DNA from: JAKSPM01 sp964450645
GTDB taxonomy: Bacteria > Bacillota > Clostridia > Oscillospirales > Oscillospiraceae
Direction of reading: 5' to 3'
Length of the DNA: 64,000 nt
Assembly: GCA_964450645.1 (NCBI GenBank)
Contig: CAYVEB010000004.1
Coordinates: forward strand, 1-64,000
The notes below the pieces were generated by a model that saw only the letters and a program-made list of their open reading frames with translations, did no database searches and was not told the origin of the DNA. The stretch's first letter is position 1. Each line of letters begins with the position of its first letter. The position numbers and the translations under genes are program-made. Positions 51,533 through 59,558 of this stretch are shown in pieces.

Positions 51533-53467
51533 CTACACCTCCTGCACAGCCGAAGGGAACAGGGCAATATCCGTATGCGGAAGGAAGCAGGCCGCCACGA
51601 ACTCGTCCATATACCGCGGATTGGTGGATAACTCCAGATACGTCATATTGGCGGCAATCTCATAGACCTTTTCCCGGGCGTGGTCGCTCCTGGCCATGGC
51701 GTAGGCCCCGGCCAGGGAGGAGTTGCCGATGTAGGAGAATTTTTCCCGCTCGACGTCCGGGAACATGCCGATGCGGATCGCGTTTTCCATATTAATGCCG
51801 GAGCCAATGCCCCCGGCTACGTAAATGTGTTCAATCACCGACACGTCCATATCCAGCGAGGCGAGCATGATGTGGATTGCCGAGAAAATGGCGCCCTTGG
51901 CACGGATGAACGACTCCGTGTCCACCTCGGTGATGGAGATCTCCCGGCCGGTCTCGCTCTGATCCGCAGGAACCAGAATGTAACGGCCCATGCCGTGGTG
52001 ATCTCTGGCGACGCGGCTACCCTCGCGGATAAATTTCCCCTTGGAGGAGATAATACCGCAGCGGTAGAGCTCCGCAATCACGTCGATGATGCCGGAGCCG
52101 CAGATGCCCACGGCCTTCTGCCCCGGCTCTCCCACAATGCCCAAAGTTGGCTCCATAGTGCCGTGGTCGATGGTAACAGCCTCGATGGCGCCGTCGGTGG
52201 CGCGCATGCCGCAGGAGATGTCGCCGCCCTCAAAGGCAGGTCCTGCGGAACAGGCACAGGACATTAAAAAGTCCCGGTTGCCGAACACGATTTCGCCGTT
52301 GGTACCCAGGTCGATAAACAAGGAAAACTCCTCTTTGTTCCAGATCAGGCTGGTAAACGCGCCGGCGGTGATGTCGCCGCCCACGTAAGAGCCGATGTTG
52401 GGCGCTACGAGCAGCTTCGCCTCCGGATGGACCGGCAGATGCAGCGCGCCGCAGCGAAGGCCGTCAGCCCGAAAGAAGGTGGGAATATACGGCTCCATGC
52501 GCACCGGCCCGGCGTCGACACCCAAAAACAGATGGTTCATCGTCGTGTTGGACGCCACGCACACCCGCACGATCTGGCGGGCCTTGATCTTGGCGTCGGC
52601 GCACATCACGGCAATCATCGGCGCCAGCGTCTGCTTAATGATCGCGTCCTGTAGGCGCCGGATTCCGCCGGGCTTGCCTTGCTCGATAATGCGATTGATC
52701 ACGTCCGCGCCGTAGCGAATTTGGCCGTTTCCGGCCGACGCCTTGGACAGGAGTTCCCCCGTCAGCAGATCGACCAAAACCGCCGATACCGTCGTTGTGC
52801 CGATATCCACGGCCAGCGCGCACACCGGCGCGGTGTCACCCGCCGGGCGCACATCATAGACCGTCAAGCGCACGCCCTGCCGCTCGGCAATCACGCGGAC
52901 GGAAAAATCGCTTTTCCGCAGCGCCGACGCCAGATTTTTCAATACAAAATAGGGAACGTCCACCTCTTCGCAGCCGGATGCCGCCTGCACCGCCCGTTGG
53001 AAGCGCTCGTTGTCCGGCATGGTGTCGTCCAGCGTGGGCCGGTCCATGGCCACATCCAGCGCCGCAAACGGGCTGGTAAAATCGACCCCGGCCGCCTGGA
53101 CGTCTGCCTGTAGCCGCTCAAAAATCGCGATCTCCTCGCCGGAGGACAGATCCGCCGTCTTCATCCGGCTCTGGTAGGCCGACGCGATATCCGGCACCAT
53201 GACCGTCACGTCGCCGGTGATCCGGCTGGCGCAGGCGAGCCGCCAACCTGCGTCATAGTCCGCCTGGGAGATGTGGCTGTTGGGCGGACTGAAGACGTCG
53301 CCCTTCAACAGCTTCACGCGGCACTTGCCGCATGAACCGTTCCCGGAACACGGGGCATCGATGGCCACGTTGGCAGCTCTCGCGCTCTCCAGCAAGGTAC
53401 TCTCCGGCGCGGCCGAGACGACAACCTTGTCCGCTTCTTTTTCAAATACAAACGTCACCTGATACAT
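51533..53467 (-). CDS. reductive activator of corrinoid proteins (RACo-like, 2Fe-2S + ASKHA)
   Basis: 644 aa. N-terminal plant-type 2Fe-2S domain with Cys 40, 46, 49 and 79 (C-x5-C-x2-C-x29-C); a linker; then a RACo-middle and an ASKHA C-terminal region with AVDIGTTTVSAVLVDLLTG, FIDLGTNGEIVFG and CGSGIIDVIAEL. RACo enzymes use ATP to reduce inactive Co(II) corrinoids to Co(I), supporting methyltransferases or the CODH/ACS corrinoid protein. ATG at 53467 follows GGAAGGAGC. First gene of a six-gene operon; promoter at 53499-53527. Confidence 0.92.
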   Translation of the reverse strand: MYQVTFVFEKEADKVVVSAAPESTLLESARAANVAIDAPCSGNGSCGKCRVKLLKGDVFSPPNSHISQADYDAGWRLACASRITGDVTVMVPDIASAYQSRMKTADLSSGEEIAIFERLQADVQAAGVDFTSPFAALDVAMDRPTLDDTMPDNERFQRAVQAASGCEEVDVPYFVLKNLASALRKSDFSVRVIAERQGVRLTVYDVRPAGDTAPVCALAVDIGTTTVSAVLVDLLTGELLSKASAGNGQIRYGADVINRIIEQGKPGGIRRLQDAIIKQTLAPMIAVMCADAKIKARQIVRVCVASNTTMNHLFLGVDAGPVRMEPYIPTFFRADGLRCGALHLPVHPEAKLLVAPNIGSYVGGDITAGAFTSLIWNKEEFSLFIDLGTNGEIVFGNRDFLMSCACSAGPAFEGGDISCGMRATDGAIEAVTIDHGTMEPTLGIVGEPGQKAVGICGSGIIDVIAELYRCGIISSKGKFIREGSRVARDHHGMGRYILVPADQSETGREISITEVDTESFIRAKGAIFSAIHIMLASLDMDVSVIEHIYVAGGIGSGINMENAIRIGMFPDVEREKFSYIGNSSLAGAYAMARSDHAREKVYEIAANMTYLELSTNPRYMDEFVAACFLPHTDIALFPSAVQEV

Positions 53468-53498
53468 AACAGACCGCTCCTTCCCAACGTGTACATTT

Positions 53499-53527
53499 AT
53501 TGTAACAAAAATTTTTCCCAATTGCAA
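53499..53527 (-). promoter_or_regulatory. promoter of the RACo operon
   Basis: Minus strand TTGCAA (53522-53527), 17-base spacer, TACAAT (53499-53504), about 30 bases ahead of the start codon. Confidence 0.65.
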
Positions 53528-53582
53528 CCGGGCGTCCACTGCCCGTACGGAAAGATTGTACAAAAAATTTTTTGAAAAAATC

Positions 53583-53840
53583 ATGCAGAGTTCGCGCCCG
53601 CAGGCGCAAAAGCGTTTTTCGTTATTTTTCGCGGCGGCCCAGCTCCGCACGAATCACCGCCGCAAAAGCGGCGGCCCAGCTCCGCACGCCCGCTGCGGCG
53701 GGTGTGTACGTCGCAAAAAATACATGAATACATGATAGGTCGCAAACGTGCGTGTCAGTCGTCCTTACCAAACAGCAAGCCCGGCAAAGCAGGTTCGGTT
53801 TGGAGCATATCGAAAACCATGATTTTCGATATGCTCCAAA
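53583..53840 (+). repeat. dispersed multi-hairpin intergenic repeat, copy D, with a terminal 18-bp hairpin
   Basis: Blocks gcagagttcgcgcccgcagg, atttttcgcggcggc, tgtgtacgtcgcaaaaaata, ggtcgcaaacgtgcgtgtca and cagcaagcccggcaaagcag follow the order of the other copies. The second hairpin loop has grown by about 60 bases through a direct duplication of cggcggcccagctccgcacg (around 53630-53690). The third hairpin is broken. At the end 53799-53816 (tttggagcatatcgaaaa) is followed by its exact complement at 53823-53840. Between the divergent RACo operon and the small membrane protein gene. Confidence 0.8.
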
Positions 53841-53862
53841 AATTCTTTTTTGAAAAAATGTC

Positions 53863-53891
53863 TGTAAAAACGCCGGGAAATATGCTATGAT
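53863..53891 (+). promoter_or_regulatory. candidate promoter of the small membrane protein-ruvCAB operon
   Basis: TGTAAA (53863-53868), 17-base spacer, TATGAT (53886-53891). Weak -35, good -10; only 18 bases before the start codon, which is short. Confidence 0.4.
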
Positions 53892-53909
53892 AGACGCGAG
53901 GTGATTGGT

Positions 53910-54080
53910 ATGGATCCAGAAGAACTGCAATCCCAGCCGCAAGAGGATGCGCCGCACGCCCAGCGGCCAAAATATCAGATCATCCTGGCCTGGGTCTTGC
54001 TGGCAATTGTTGTAATCGGCGTGATCATGTGGCTGCTGGAGATCGCCACCGCCGGCAAGCTGTTCGGCCTGCTCGGCTGA
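53910..54080 (+). CDS. small single-pass membrane protein
   Basis: 56-aa ORF, ATG at 53910 with GAGGTGATTGGT ahead. An acidic/polar N terminus (MDPEELQSQPQEDAPHAQRP) is followed by one hydrophobic segment (IILAWVLLAIVVIGVIMWLL) and a short tail ending FGLLG. It ends 3 bases before ruvC, so it is co-translated. I do not recognise a family; the gene context is with DNA repair but the protein looks like a membrane anchor or small regulator. Confidence 0.7.
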   Translation: MDPEELQSQPQEDAPHAQRPKYQIILAWVLLAIVVIGVIMWLLEIATAGKLFGLLG

Positions 54081-54083
54081 GTT

Positions 54084-54578
54084 ATGCGCGTTCTGGGAAT
54101 TGACCCCGGCTACGCCACCACCGGCTTCGGTCTGCTCGCGGCGGCCCGCGGGCGGCAGTCGCTGCTGCAATACGGCGTCATCACCACGCCCAAAGATCTG
54201 CCGTTTCCGGATCGTCTTGTCATTTTATATGACGACATGCGGCGCCTCCTGGACGCCGCCAAACCCGACGCCGTGGCCGTGGAGGAGCTGTTTTGGGGGC
54301 ACAACATCACCACCGGGATCGGCGTGTCCCACGGGCGGGGCGTCATTTTGCTGGCCGTCGCCCAGGCCGGCGTGCCGATCTATGAGTACACGCCCATGCA
54401 GGTCAAGCAGGCCGTCGTCGGCTACGGCAAGGCGGAAAAGCGCCAGGTCATGGACATGACACGCCGCATTTTAAAAATGCAGGCGGTCGCCCGGCCGGAC
54501 GACGCGGCAGACGCCATTGCCATCGCCCTGTGCCACGCCCGTTCCAACACCTCTTTGCTTTCGAAAATTGGAGAATAG
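54084..54578 (+). CDS. ruvC: crossover junction endodeoxyribonuclease RuvC
   Basis: 164-aa Holliday junction resolvase. Acidic catalytic residues: Asp in MRVLGIDPGYATTGFG, Glu in VAVEELFWGHN and the pair in RPDDAADAIAIALCHA. Full length; 3 bases separate it from ruvA. Confidence 0.97.
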   Translation: MRVLGIDPGYATTGFGLLAAARGRQSLLQYGVITTPKDLPFPDRLVILYDDMRRLLDAAKPDAVAVEELFWGHNITTGIGVSHGRGVILLAVAQAGVPIYEYTPMQVKQAVVGYGKAEKRQVMDMTRRILKMQAVARPDDAADAIAIALCHARSNTSLLSKIGE

Positions 54579-54581
54579 ATT

Positions 54582-55181
54582 ATGTTTTATTATCTCAACG
54601 GAAAAATCACGATTCTTGACGCCAATCTCGCCGTAGTGGACTGCGGCGGCGTGGGCTACGCCTGCCATGTGACCAACTACACGCAGTCCCAGCTGCGCAT
54701 CGGCGAGGAAAAGCGGCTGTATACCTACTGCAACATCCGTGAGGATCTGTTTGACATCTATGGCTTTGCCACTCGGGAGGAGCTGCGCCTGTTCGAGCTG
54801 CTGCTGAGCGTCAGCAGCATCGGTCCCAAGGTGGCGGTCGCGATCTTGTCCACCCTGCCGCCGGATCAGCTGACCCTGGCGGTTACGACGGGCGACGAGC
54901 GTGCCATCTCCCGCGCCCCCGGCGTGGGGAAAAAGGTCGCGCAGCGGATCGTGCTGGAGTTGAAGGACAAGCTGGGCGGCGTAGTCCAGTCGGTAGACTT
55001 CTCCGACGGGGCCGCGGAACTCTCCGTGCCGGGCAGTCCGCTCGCCCTGGCCAAGGCGGCCCTGGCGGAGCTTGGCTATTCCCAGGCCGACATCGCGCAG
55101 GCTCTGCGCGGCCTGCAGCCGGACGGTATGCGCACGGAGGACATCGTCCGCCACGCCCTGCGCGCAATGGTGAGCGGCTGA
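54582..55181 (+). CDS. ruvA: Holliday junction branch migration protein RuvA
   Basis: 199 aa: N-terminal OB fold (MFYYLNGKITILDANLAVVD), two HhH motifs (SVSSIGPKVAVAIL and RAPGVGKKVAQRIVLELKD) and a C-terminal RuvB-binding domain (DIAQALRGL). Normal length. Part of the ruvC-ruvA-ruvB operon. Confidence 0.97.
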   Translation: MFYYLNGKITILDANLAVVDCGGVGYACHVTNYTQSQLRIGEEKRLYTYCNIREDLFDIYGFATREELRLFELLLSVSSIGPKVAVAILSTLPPDQLTLAVTTGDERAISRAPGVGKKVAQRIVLELKDKLGGVVQSVDFSDGAAELSVPGSPLALAKAALAELGYSQADIAQALRGLQPDGMRTEDIVRHALRAMVSG

Positions 55182-55206
55182 GGCCGTGCCGGATCAGGAG
55201 GAACAT

Positions 55207-56232
55207 ATGAGTATCGATTTCAGCCAATCCCCGATTCTGTCTGCCGGTCTGACGCCTCTGGACGAGGCGGAGTTCTCGCTCCGGCCCAAGACGCTCCACG
55301 ACTACACCGGCCAGGAGAAGGCCAAGAGCAATCTGTCCGTCTACATCGAGGCCGCCAAGCGCCGCCAGGAGCCGCTGGACCACGTCCTGCTCTACGGCCC
55401 GCCGGGGCTGGGCAAGACCACCCTGGCCGGCGTAATTGCCAACGAAATGGGCGTCAACATCCGCGTCACGTCCGGCCCGGCCATTGAAAAGCCCGGCGAT
55501 CTGGCCGCCCTGCTGACCAATCTCAACGCCGGAGATATTTTGTTTATCGACGAAATTCACCGTCTAAATCGGGCTGTGGAGGAGATTTTGTACCCCGCCA
55601 TGGAGGACTTCGCCATCGACATCATCGTTGGCAAGGGTCCGTCGGCCAACTCCATCCGGCTCGATCTGCCGCGTTTCACCATGATTGGCGCCACTACCCG
55701 CGCCGGGCAGCTCTCAAGCCCGCTGCGCGACCGGTTCGGTGTGTCGCTGCGTCTGGAGCTCTACACCACCGAGGAGCTTTCGCGCATCGTCACCCGTTCG
55801 GCCACCCTTTTGGGAATCAACATCGAGCCATCCGGCGCCCACGAGATCGCCTCCCGCAGCCGCGGCACGCCGCGCATCGCCAACCGCCTTCTGCGGCGGG
55901 TGCGCGATTTTGCCCAGCTCTATTTTGACGGCGTCATCACAAAAACTGCCGCCAGCCACGCGCTGGAAAAGCTGGAGGTGGACGCCCTGGGTCTGGACGC
56001 CACCGACCGCCGGATGCTGACCGCCATCATCCGCAACTACGGCGGCGGGCCGGTAGGGCTGGACACGCTGGCGGCTACCATCGGCGAAGAGGCCGTCACG
56101 CTCGAGGACGTCTACGAGCCGTACCTGATGCAGATCGGTTTCCTGACCCGCACGCCCAGGGGCCGCTGCGTTACCCAGCTGGCCTATGACCATTTGGGGC
56201 TGGAGCGACCCGGCCAGCAGCAATTTTACTAA
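55207..56232 (+). CDS. ruvB: Holliday junction branch migration ATPase RuvB
   Basis: 341-aa AAA+ motor. Walker A GPPGLGKTT, Walker B ILFIDEIHRLNRAVEE, sensor 1 IGATTRAGQLSSPLRDRFG, C-terminal winged helix (EPYLMQIGFLTRTPRGR). I use the ATG at 55207 (MSIDFSQSP), preceded by AGGAGGAACAT, and not the in-frame codon at 55186. Confidence 0.97.
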   Translation: MSIDFSQSPILSAGLTPLDEAEFSLRPKTLHDYTGQEKAKSNLSVYIEAAKRRQEPLDHVLLYGPPGLGKTTLAGVIANEMGVNIRVTSGPAIEKPGDLAALLTNLNAGDILFIDEIHRLNRAVEEILYPAMEDFAIDIIVGKGPSANSIRLDLPRFTMIGATTRAGQLSSPLRDRFGVSLRLELYTTEELSRIVTRSATLLGINIEPSGAHEIASRSRGTPRIANRLLRRVRDFAQLYFDGVITKTAASHALEKLEVDALGLDATDRRMLTAIIRNYGGGPVGLDTLAATIGEEAVTLEDVYEPYLMQIGFLTRTPRGRCVTQLAYDHLGLERPGQQQFY

Positions 56233-56331
56233 AAAATTGAAATCTCAGTTGTAATTTTTCTGCACCTTACAAGCCGAAAACTGTCGATTATGCCAAAATA
56301 AACAAATTTTAAAAATAATTTTCATGAACTA

Positions 56332-56360
56332 TTGACAAATTGGAAATTTAAGGTTAAAAT
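56332..56360 (+). promoter_or_regulatory. consensus sigma-A promoter with a long leader for the zinc-ribbon gene
   Basis: TTGACA (56332-56337), exactly 17 bases, TAAAAT (56355-56360). Transcription from about 56367 would leave a leader near 150 nt up to the start at 56516; it contains an imperfect hairpin agcggcagcgga / tccgctgctgt at about 56400-56432. Confidence 0.8.
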
Positions 56361-56515
56361 AAGTCAAAGGTCATGGGGTGGCCGTAAAATCCCCAAATTC
56401 AGCGGCAGCGGAGAAAATCGTTCCGCTGCTGTCAATCGCCCTGTGTTGGACCAACAAGCGTTCCTTGATGGTATCTTCGTCGGGGAGAAACTATAATCAA
56501 GAGAGGTATCATCAA

Positions 56516-56794
56516 ATGTACGAAGACAAAACTTTAGTTTGCAAAGCCTGTGGAAAAGAATTTGTATTCACAGCCGGCGAGCAGGAATTCTACGCCGAGC
56601 GCGGTTTCCAGAATGAGCCGCAGCGCTGCAAGGCCTGCCGCGACGCCCGGAAAAACGCTGCCCGTGGTCCCCGGGAATACTTTACCGCGATTTGTGCGAA
56701 CTGCGGCAAAGAGGCCCGCGTTCCCTTTGAGCCAAAGACGGATCGCCCGGTCTATTGCAGCGAGTGCTTTGCAAGAATGAGAGAAAACGGCTGA
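56516..56794 (+). CDS. zinc-ribbon domain protein (two CxxC pairs each)
   Basis: 92 aa of a clostridial zinc-ribbon family: first half CKACGKEFVFTAGEQEFY...CKACRDAR, second half CANCGKEARVPFEPKTDR...CSECFARMR, i.e. two four-Cys ribbons. Such proteins bind zinc; the role is not known. The ATG at 56516 is preceded by AGAGAGG. It has the best promoter in the window, suggesting high expression. Confidence 0.88.
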   Translation: MYEDKTLVCKACGKEFVFTAGEQEFYAERGFQNEPQRCKACRDARKNAARGPREYFTAICANCGKEARVPFEPKTDRPVYCSECFARMRENG

Positions 56795-56798
56795 TTTT

Positions 56799-56838
56799 TC
56801 GCGTCTGCCGGCGCGAACTCCGCGAGGTTTTTTCATGC
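56799..56838 (-). repeat. fragment of the dispersed intergenic repeat (copy E)
   Basis: On the minus strand: cctcgcggagttcgcgccgg and cagacgcgaaaaatc, i.e. the first hairpin (TTCGCGCC...GACGCGAA) with its flanks, just after the zinc-ribbon stop. The rest of the element is missing. Confidence 0.65.
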
Positions 56839-56902
56839 TCAAATTCAATAAAAATCAGACTTTGAAAAAGGATACTTTTTATGGAATCGTGCATGAAACG
56901 GT

Positions 56903-57193
56903 CTTTTAGCGGCTGGCCGCTAAAAGGGGCCGCGCGGAAACACAGCCATTTTCCAATAAAAATGTTTTATGTCTTATTTTGCAATGCAAACGCATAGCAA
57001 AATGGCCATGTGCCGTTTCCGACGGCACGGTCTGAAATTTAATCGTGTGGGGCGTCTCACCCCACACGCGCGTAAAACTTCATGCGCTACAGCGCATTTG
57101 CATCTGTTGTGGTGCGGCGCCAGCGCATAAAGTTTTATTTGGAGAGTCCTATCAACCTGTGTACCCGATGCCGTGCGAAGATCCACGGCATCG
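56903..57193. repeat. cluster of five successive hairpins in the spacer before the mutL terminator
   Basis: Within 290 bases: 11-bp arms cttttagcggc/gccgctaaaag (56903-56926); gtgccgt/acggcac (57010-57028); cgtgtgggg/ccccacacg (57044-57068); 16-bp arms taaaacttcatgcgct/agcgcataaagtttta with one mismatch (57073-57137); cgatgccgtg/cacggcatcg (57166-57193). No ORF is supported. This could be a structured RNA, chained palindromic repeats or degraded elements. Confidence 0.6.
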
Positions 57194-57219
57194 ATTTGTC
57201 TTTTGGCGGGCGCGGGGGC

Positions 57220-57345
57220 GCAACTTTTCGGGGCGGTGCGGCAACTTTTCGGGGCGGTGCGGCAACTTTTCGGGGCGGTGCGGCAACTTTCCGGAGCGGT
57301 GCGGCAGCTTTCCGGAGTGGTGCGGCAGCTTTCCGGAGCGGTGCG
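57220..57345. repeat. minisatellite: six 21-bp tandem repeats
   Basis: Six head-to-tail units of 21 bp from gcaacttttcggggcggtgc (57220-57282 three identical units; 57283-57345 three variants with gcaactttccggagcggtgc or gcagctttcc...). The multiple-of-3 unit keeps all frames open, giving false ORFs on both strands. No spacers, so not CRISPR. Confidence 0.92.
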
Positions 57346-57470
57346 ACGGATGTTTATGGATTTTTTGCGAATTGTTCACAGTTTTGTCATACCCGCCCGC
57401 TAGGATAAGTGTGTAGGATTTTATTGTGTGTAAAGTTATCTTGTCTCCTTTCTCTCCTTTCTCTTCTTTG

Positions 57471-57505
57471 ACAAAAGCCGGGGCCTGGACGGCCCCGGCT
57501 TTTGT
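57471..57505 (-). terminator. bidirectional hairpin terminator after mutL
   Basis: Perfect 15-bp arms acaaaagccggggcc / ggccccggcttttgt (57471-57485, 57491-57505) with a 5-base loop; the stem itself closes with A/T runs on either side, giving T tails in both directions. It ends the mutS-CPBP-mutL unit. Confidence 0.75.
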
Positions 57506-57617
57506 CGTAGTATCGTTATTGTAAAGAAAACTGCCGGCTCTCGCCGGCGGTTGCGCGTTGATAGCCATATGCGGATGGTCGCGCGAGGTCTGCGACGCGG
57601 CTGAGCCTCCGCGCGGG

Positions 57618-59543
57618 TCAACGCTTGAACTGCCGCTCTAACTGCCTCCTGGATAGCGTGATGCAGATGGGCCGCCCGTGAGGACAGTATTTCAGATCCT
57701 CGCGGGTGAGCACCTGGCGAATCAGTTCTTCGCGCTCGGCCGGTTCCGTGTGCCAGCCGCCTTTGATCGCCGCCTTGCAGGCAATGGTGTGGAGCAATTC
57801 GTCCCGCAGGCTCCCGGCGTCCAGCTTCTTCCCGGTGAGCAGCTTGCCCGCCAGTTCCGACAAGCTGGCCTCCGCGTCCGACAAATCCACATCGCTGGGA
57901 ATCTGCCGTAAAAGCACCGTGCCGCCCCCGAAGTCCTCGACGCCGTAGCCGAGATTTTCCAGCAGTTCGCGGTTTTGCAGCACCACCGCCGCCTCTTCCC
58001 GTTCCAGACCGCAGACAATGGGCGACATCAGCAGCTGCCCCATAATGGGATTGGTCTGCGCCTTGAGCTTTTCAAATAAAATCCGCTCGTGGGCGGCGTG
58101 CTTGTCAATAAACAGCACCGTGTCCGCCTGCTCCACGATCAAATAGGTGTCCAGCACCTCGCCCACCACGCGGAACGGGATGTCCTTGACCGGCAGCGAC
58201 TGCTGCTCCATCTCCTGCCGGATTTCTTGCAGCGCCGCCGGCGTCGAAATTCCAGGCTTCTCCGATTTTTTTTGCGTCTGGACAGGCGCGGCCGGCCGCC
58301 GCGCCGCGTCCGCCGGTTTCTCCGGTTTTTGCGCCGCGGGGAAGCGCAGGGATTCCGTGCCGGGCTTTGTTCCGCGCCCTTGCGTCTGCTCGGAAAACAC
58401 CTGCCGCGCGACCGCGGCAGGAATCTCCACGGGCGTCTGGGCTTGCACCGCATCCAGCATGGCACGGTTGGACTGCGCCGACATCGTGCGAAATCCGGCC
58501 TGTTTTGGTTCCACGGCGGAGCGCGGCGGCTGCAATGTCATCTCCACCCGGCCGGAGGCGCGGTTCAGCGCGGACAGTACGCCGTAGTGGATGCAGTCGA
58601 ACACCTCCCGCTCGGAGAGAAACTTTACCTCCGTCTTGGCCGGGTGGACGTTCACATCCACCGTCTCGATGGGCATCCGGATGTGCAGGACGCAGGCCGG
58701 AAATCTGCCGACCATCCGCTGGTTTTGGTACGCCTCCTCCAGCGCCGAAGAGAGCGTGCGGTTGCGCACGTAGCGGCCATTGACGAAAAAGTGCTGATAC
58801 CCGCGGGTGCCGCGGGTCGCGGTGGGCTTTGAGACATAGCCGCGGATCGTGGTCTTCCCCCAATGGCTGTTGACCTCCAGCATATCCAACGCATCCTTGC
58901 GGCCAAACACGGAATAAATCGTGCTGAGCAATTCTCCGTCGCCAGAGGTGCGCAGCTCCTGCTTCCCGTCGCGCAAAAAGCGGAAGGCGATCTCCGGCCT
59001 GGACAGCGCCTGATTCTGCACGGCGGCGAACACCGCCGAACCCTCCACCGAGTCGCGCTTCATAAACTTCATCCGGGCGGGGGTGTTGTAAAACAGGTCG
59101 CGGACGATGATGGTCGTCCCCTCCGGGCAACCGGCCTCGCTGTTCTCCGTGACCACGCCGCCGTCCAAATGCAGCGCCGTCCCCGCCACCGCCCCGGGCA
59201 CCTTCGTCAGCAGATCCACATGGGACACCGCCGCCGTCGCCGCCAGCGCCTCGCCCCGGAACCCCAGCGTTCCGATGGCCGCCAGATCGTCCGGCGTGTG
59301 TAGTTTGCTGGTGGCATGGCGCAAAAACGCCGTCGGCGCGTCCTCCCTGGAAATTCCGCAGCCGTCGTCTGTGACCCGCAAAAAGGTTAGGCCGCCGTTC
59401 TGGATCTCCACGGTGATCTGTTTGGCTTCGGCGTCGATGGCGTTCTCCATCAATTCCTTGACCACCGACGCCGGCCGCTCCACCACCTCCCCGGCGGCAA
59501 TCAAATCCGCCATATGGGGCGGGAGCTGTATGATTTTTGGCAT
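57618..59543 (-). CDS. mutL: DNA mismatch repair protein MutL
   Basis: 641-aa MutL. GHKL ATPase motifs ELMENAIDA, DDGCGISREDAP and GTLGFRGEALAA (signature GFRGEAL); C-terminal endonuclease motif in LFIDKHAAHERILFEKL, where Lys replaces the usual Gln of DQHAAHER, and CPHGRPICITLSR near the end. The linker is Pro/Lys-rich. The absence of MutH and this endonuclease domain are as expected for Gram-positives. Confidence 0.97.
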   Translation of the reverse strand: MPKIIQLPPHMADLIAAGEVVERPASVVKELMENAIDAEAKQITVEIQNGGLTFLRVTDDGCGISREDAPTAFLRHATSKLHTPDDLAAIGTLGFRGEALAATAAVSHVDLLTKVPGAVAGTALHLDGGVVTENSEAGCPEGTTIIVRDLFYNTPARMKFMKRDSVEGSAVFAAVQNQALSRPEIAFRFLRDGKQELRTSGDGELLSTIYSVFGRKDALDMLEVNSHWGKTTIRGYVSKPTATRGTRGYQHFFVNGRYVRNRTLSSALEEAYQNQRMVGRFPACVLHIRMPIETVDVNVHPAKTEVKFLSEREVFDCIHYGVLSALNRASGRVEMTLQPPRSAVEPKQAGFRTMSAQSNRAMLDAVQAQTPVEIPAAVARQVFSEQTQGRGTKPGTESLRFPAAQKPEKPADAARRPAAPVQTQKKSEKPGISTPAALQEIRQEMEQQSLPVKDIPFRVVGEVLDTYLIVEQADTVLFIDKHAAHERILFEKLKAQTNPIMGQLLMSPIVCGLEREEAAVVLQNRELLENLGYGVEDFGGGTVLLRQIPSDVDLSDAEASLSELAGKLLTGKKLDAGSLRDELLHTIACKAAIKGGWHTEPAEREELIRQVLTREDLKYCPHGRPICITLSRRQLERQFKR

Positions 59544-59558
59544 AAGGATTCCTCCGCG

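Noticed and set aside
57220..57345. CRISPR array
   Set aside because: Repeats are directly head-to-tail with no spacers and no cas genes nearby.
57152..57568. 138-codon frame with heptad-like repeats (HRPEKLP)
   Set aside because: Made by the 21-bp tandem repeat, which keeps all six frames open; no ribosome site, and the frame runs through the terminator.
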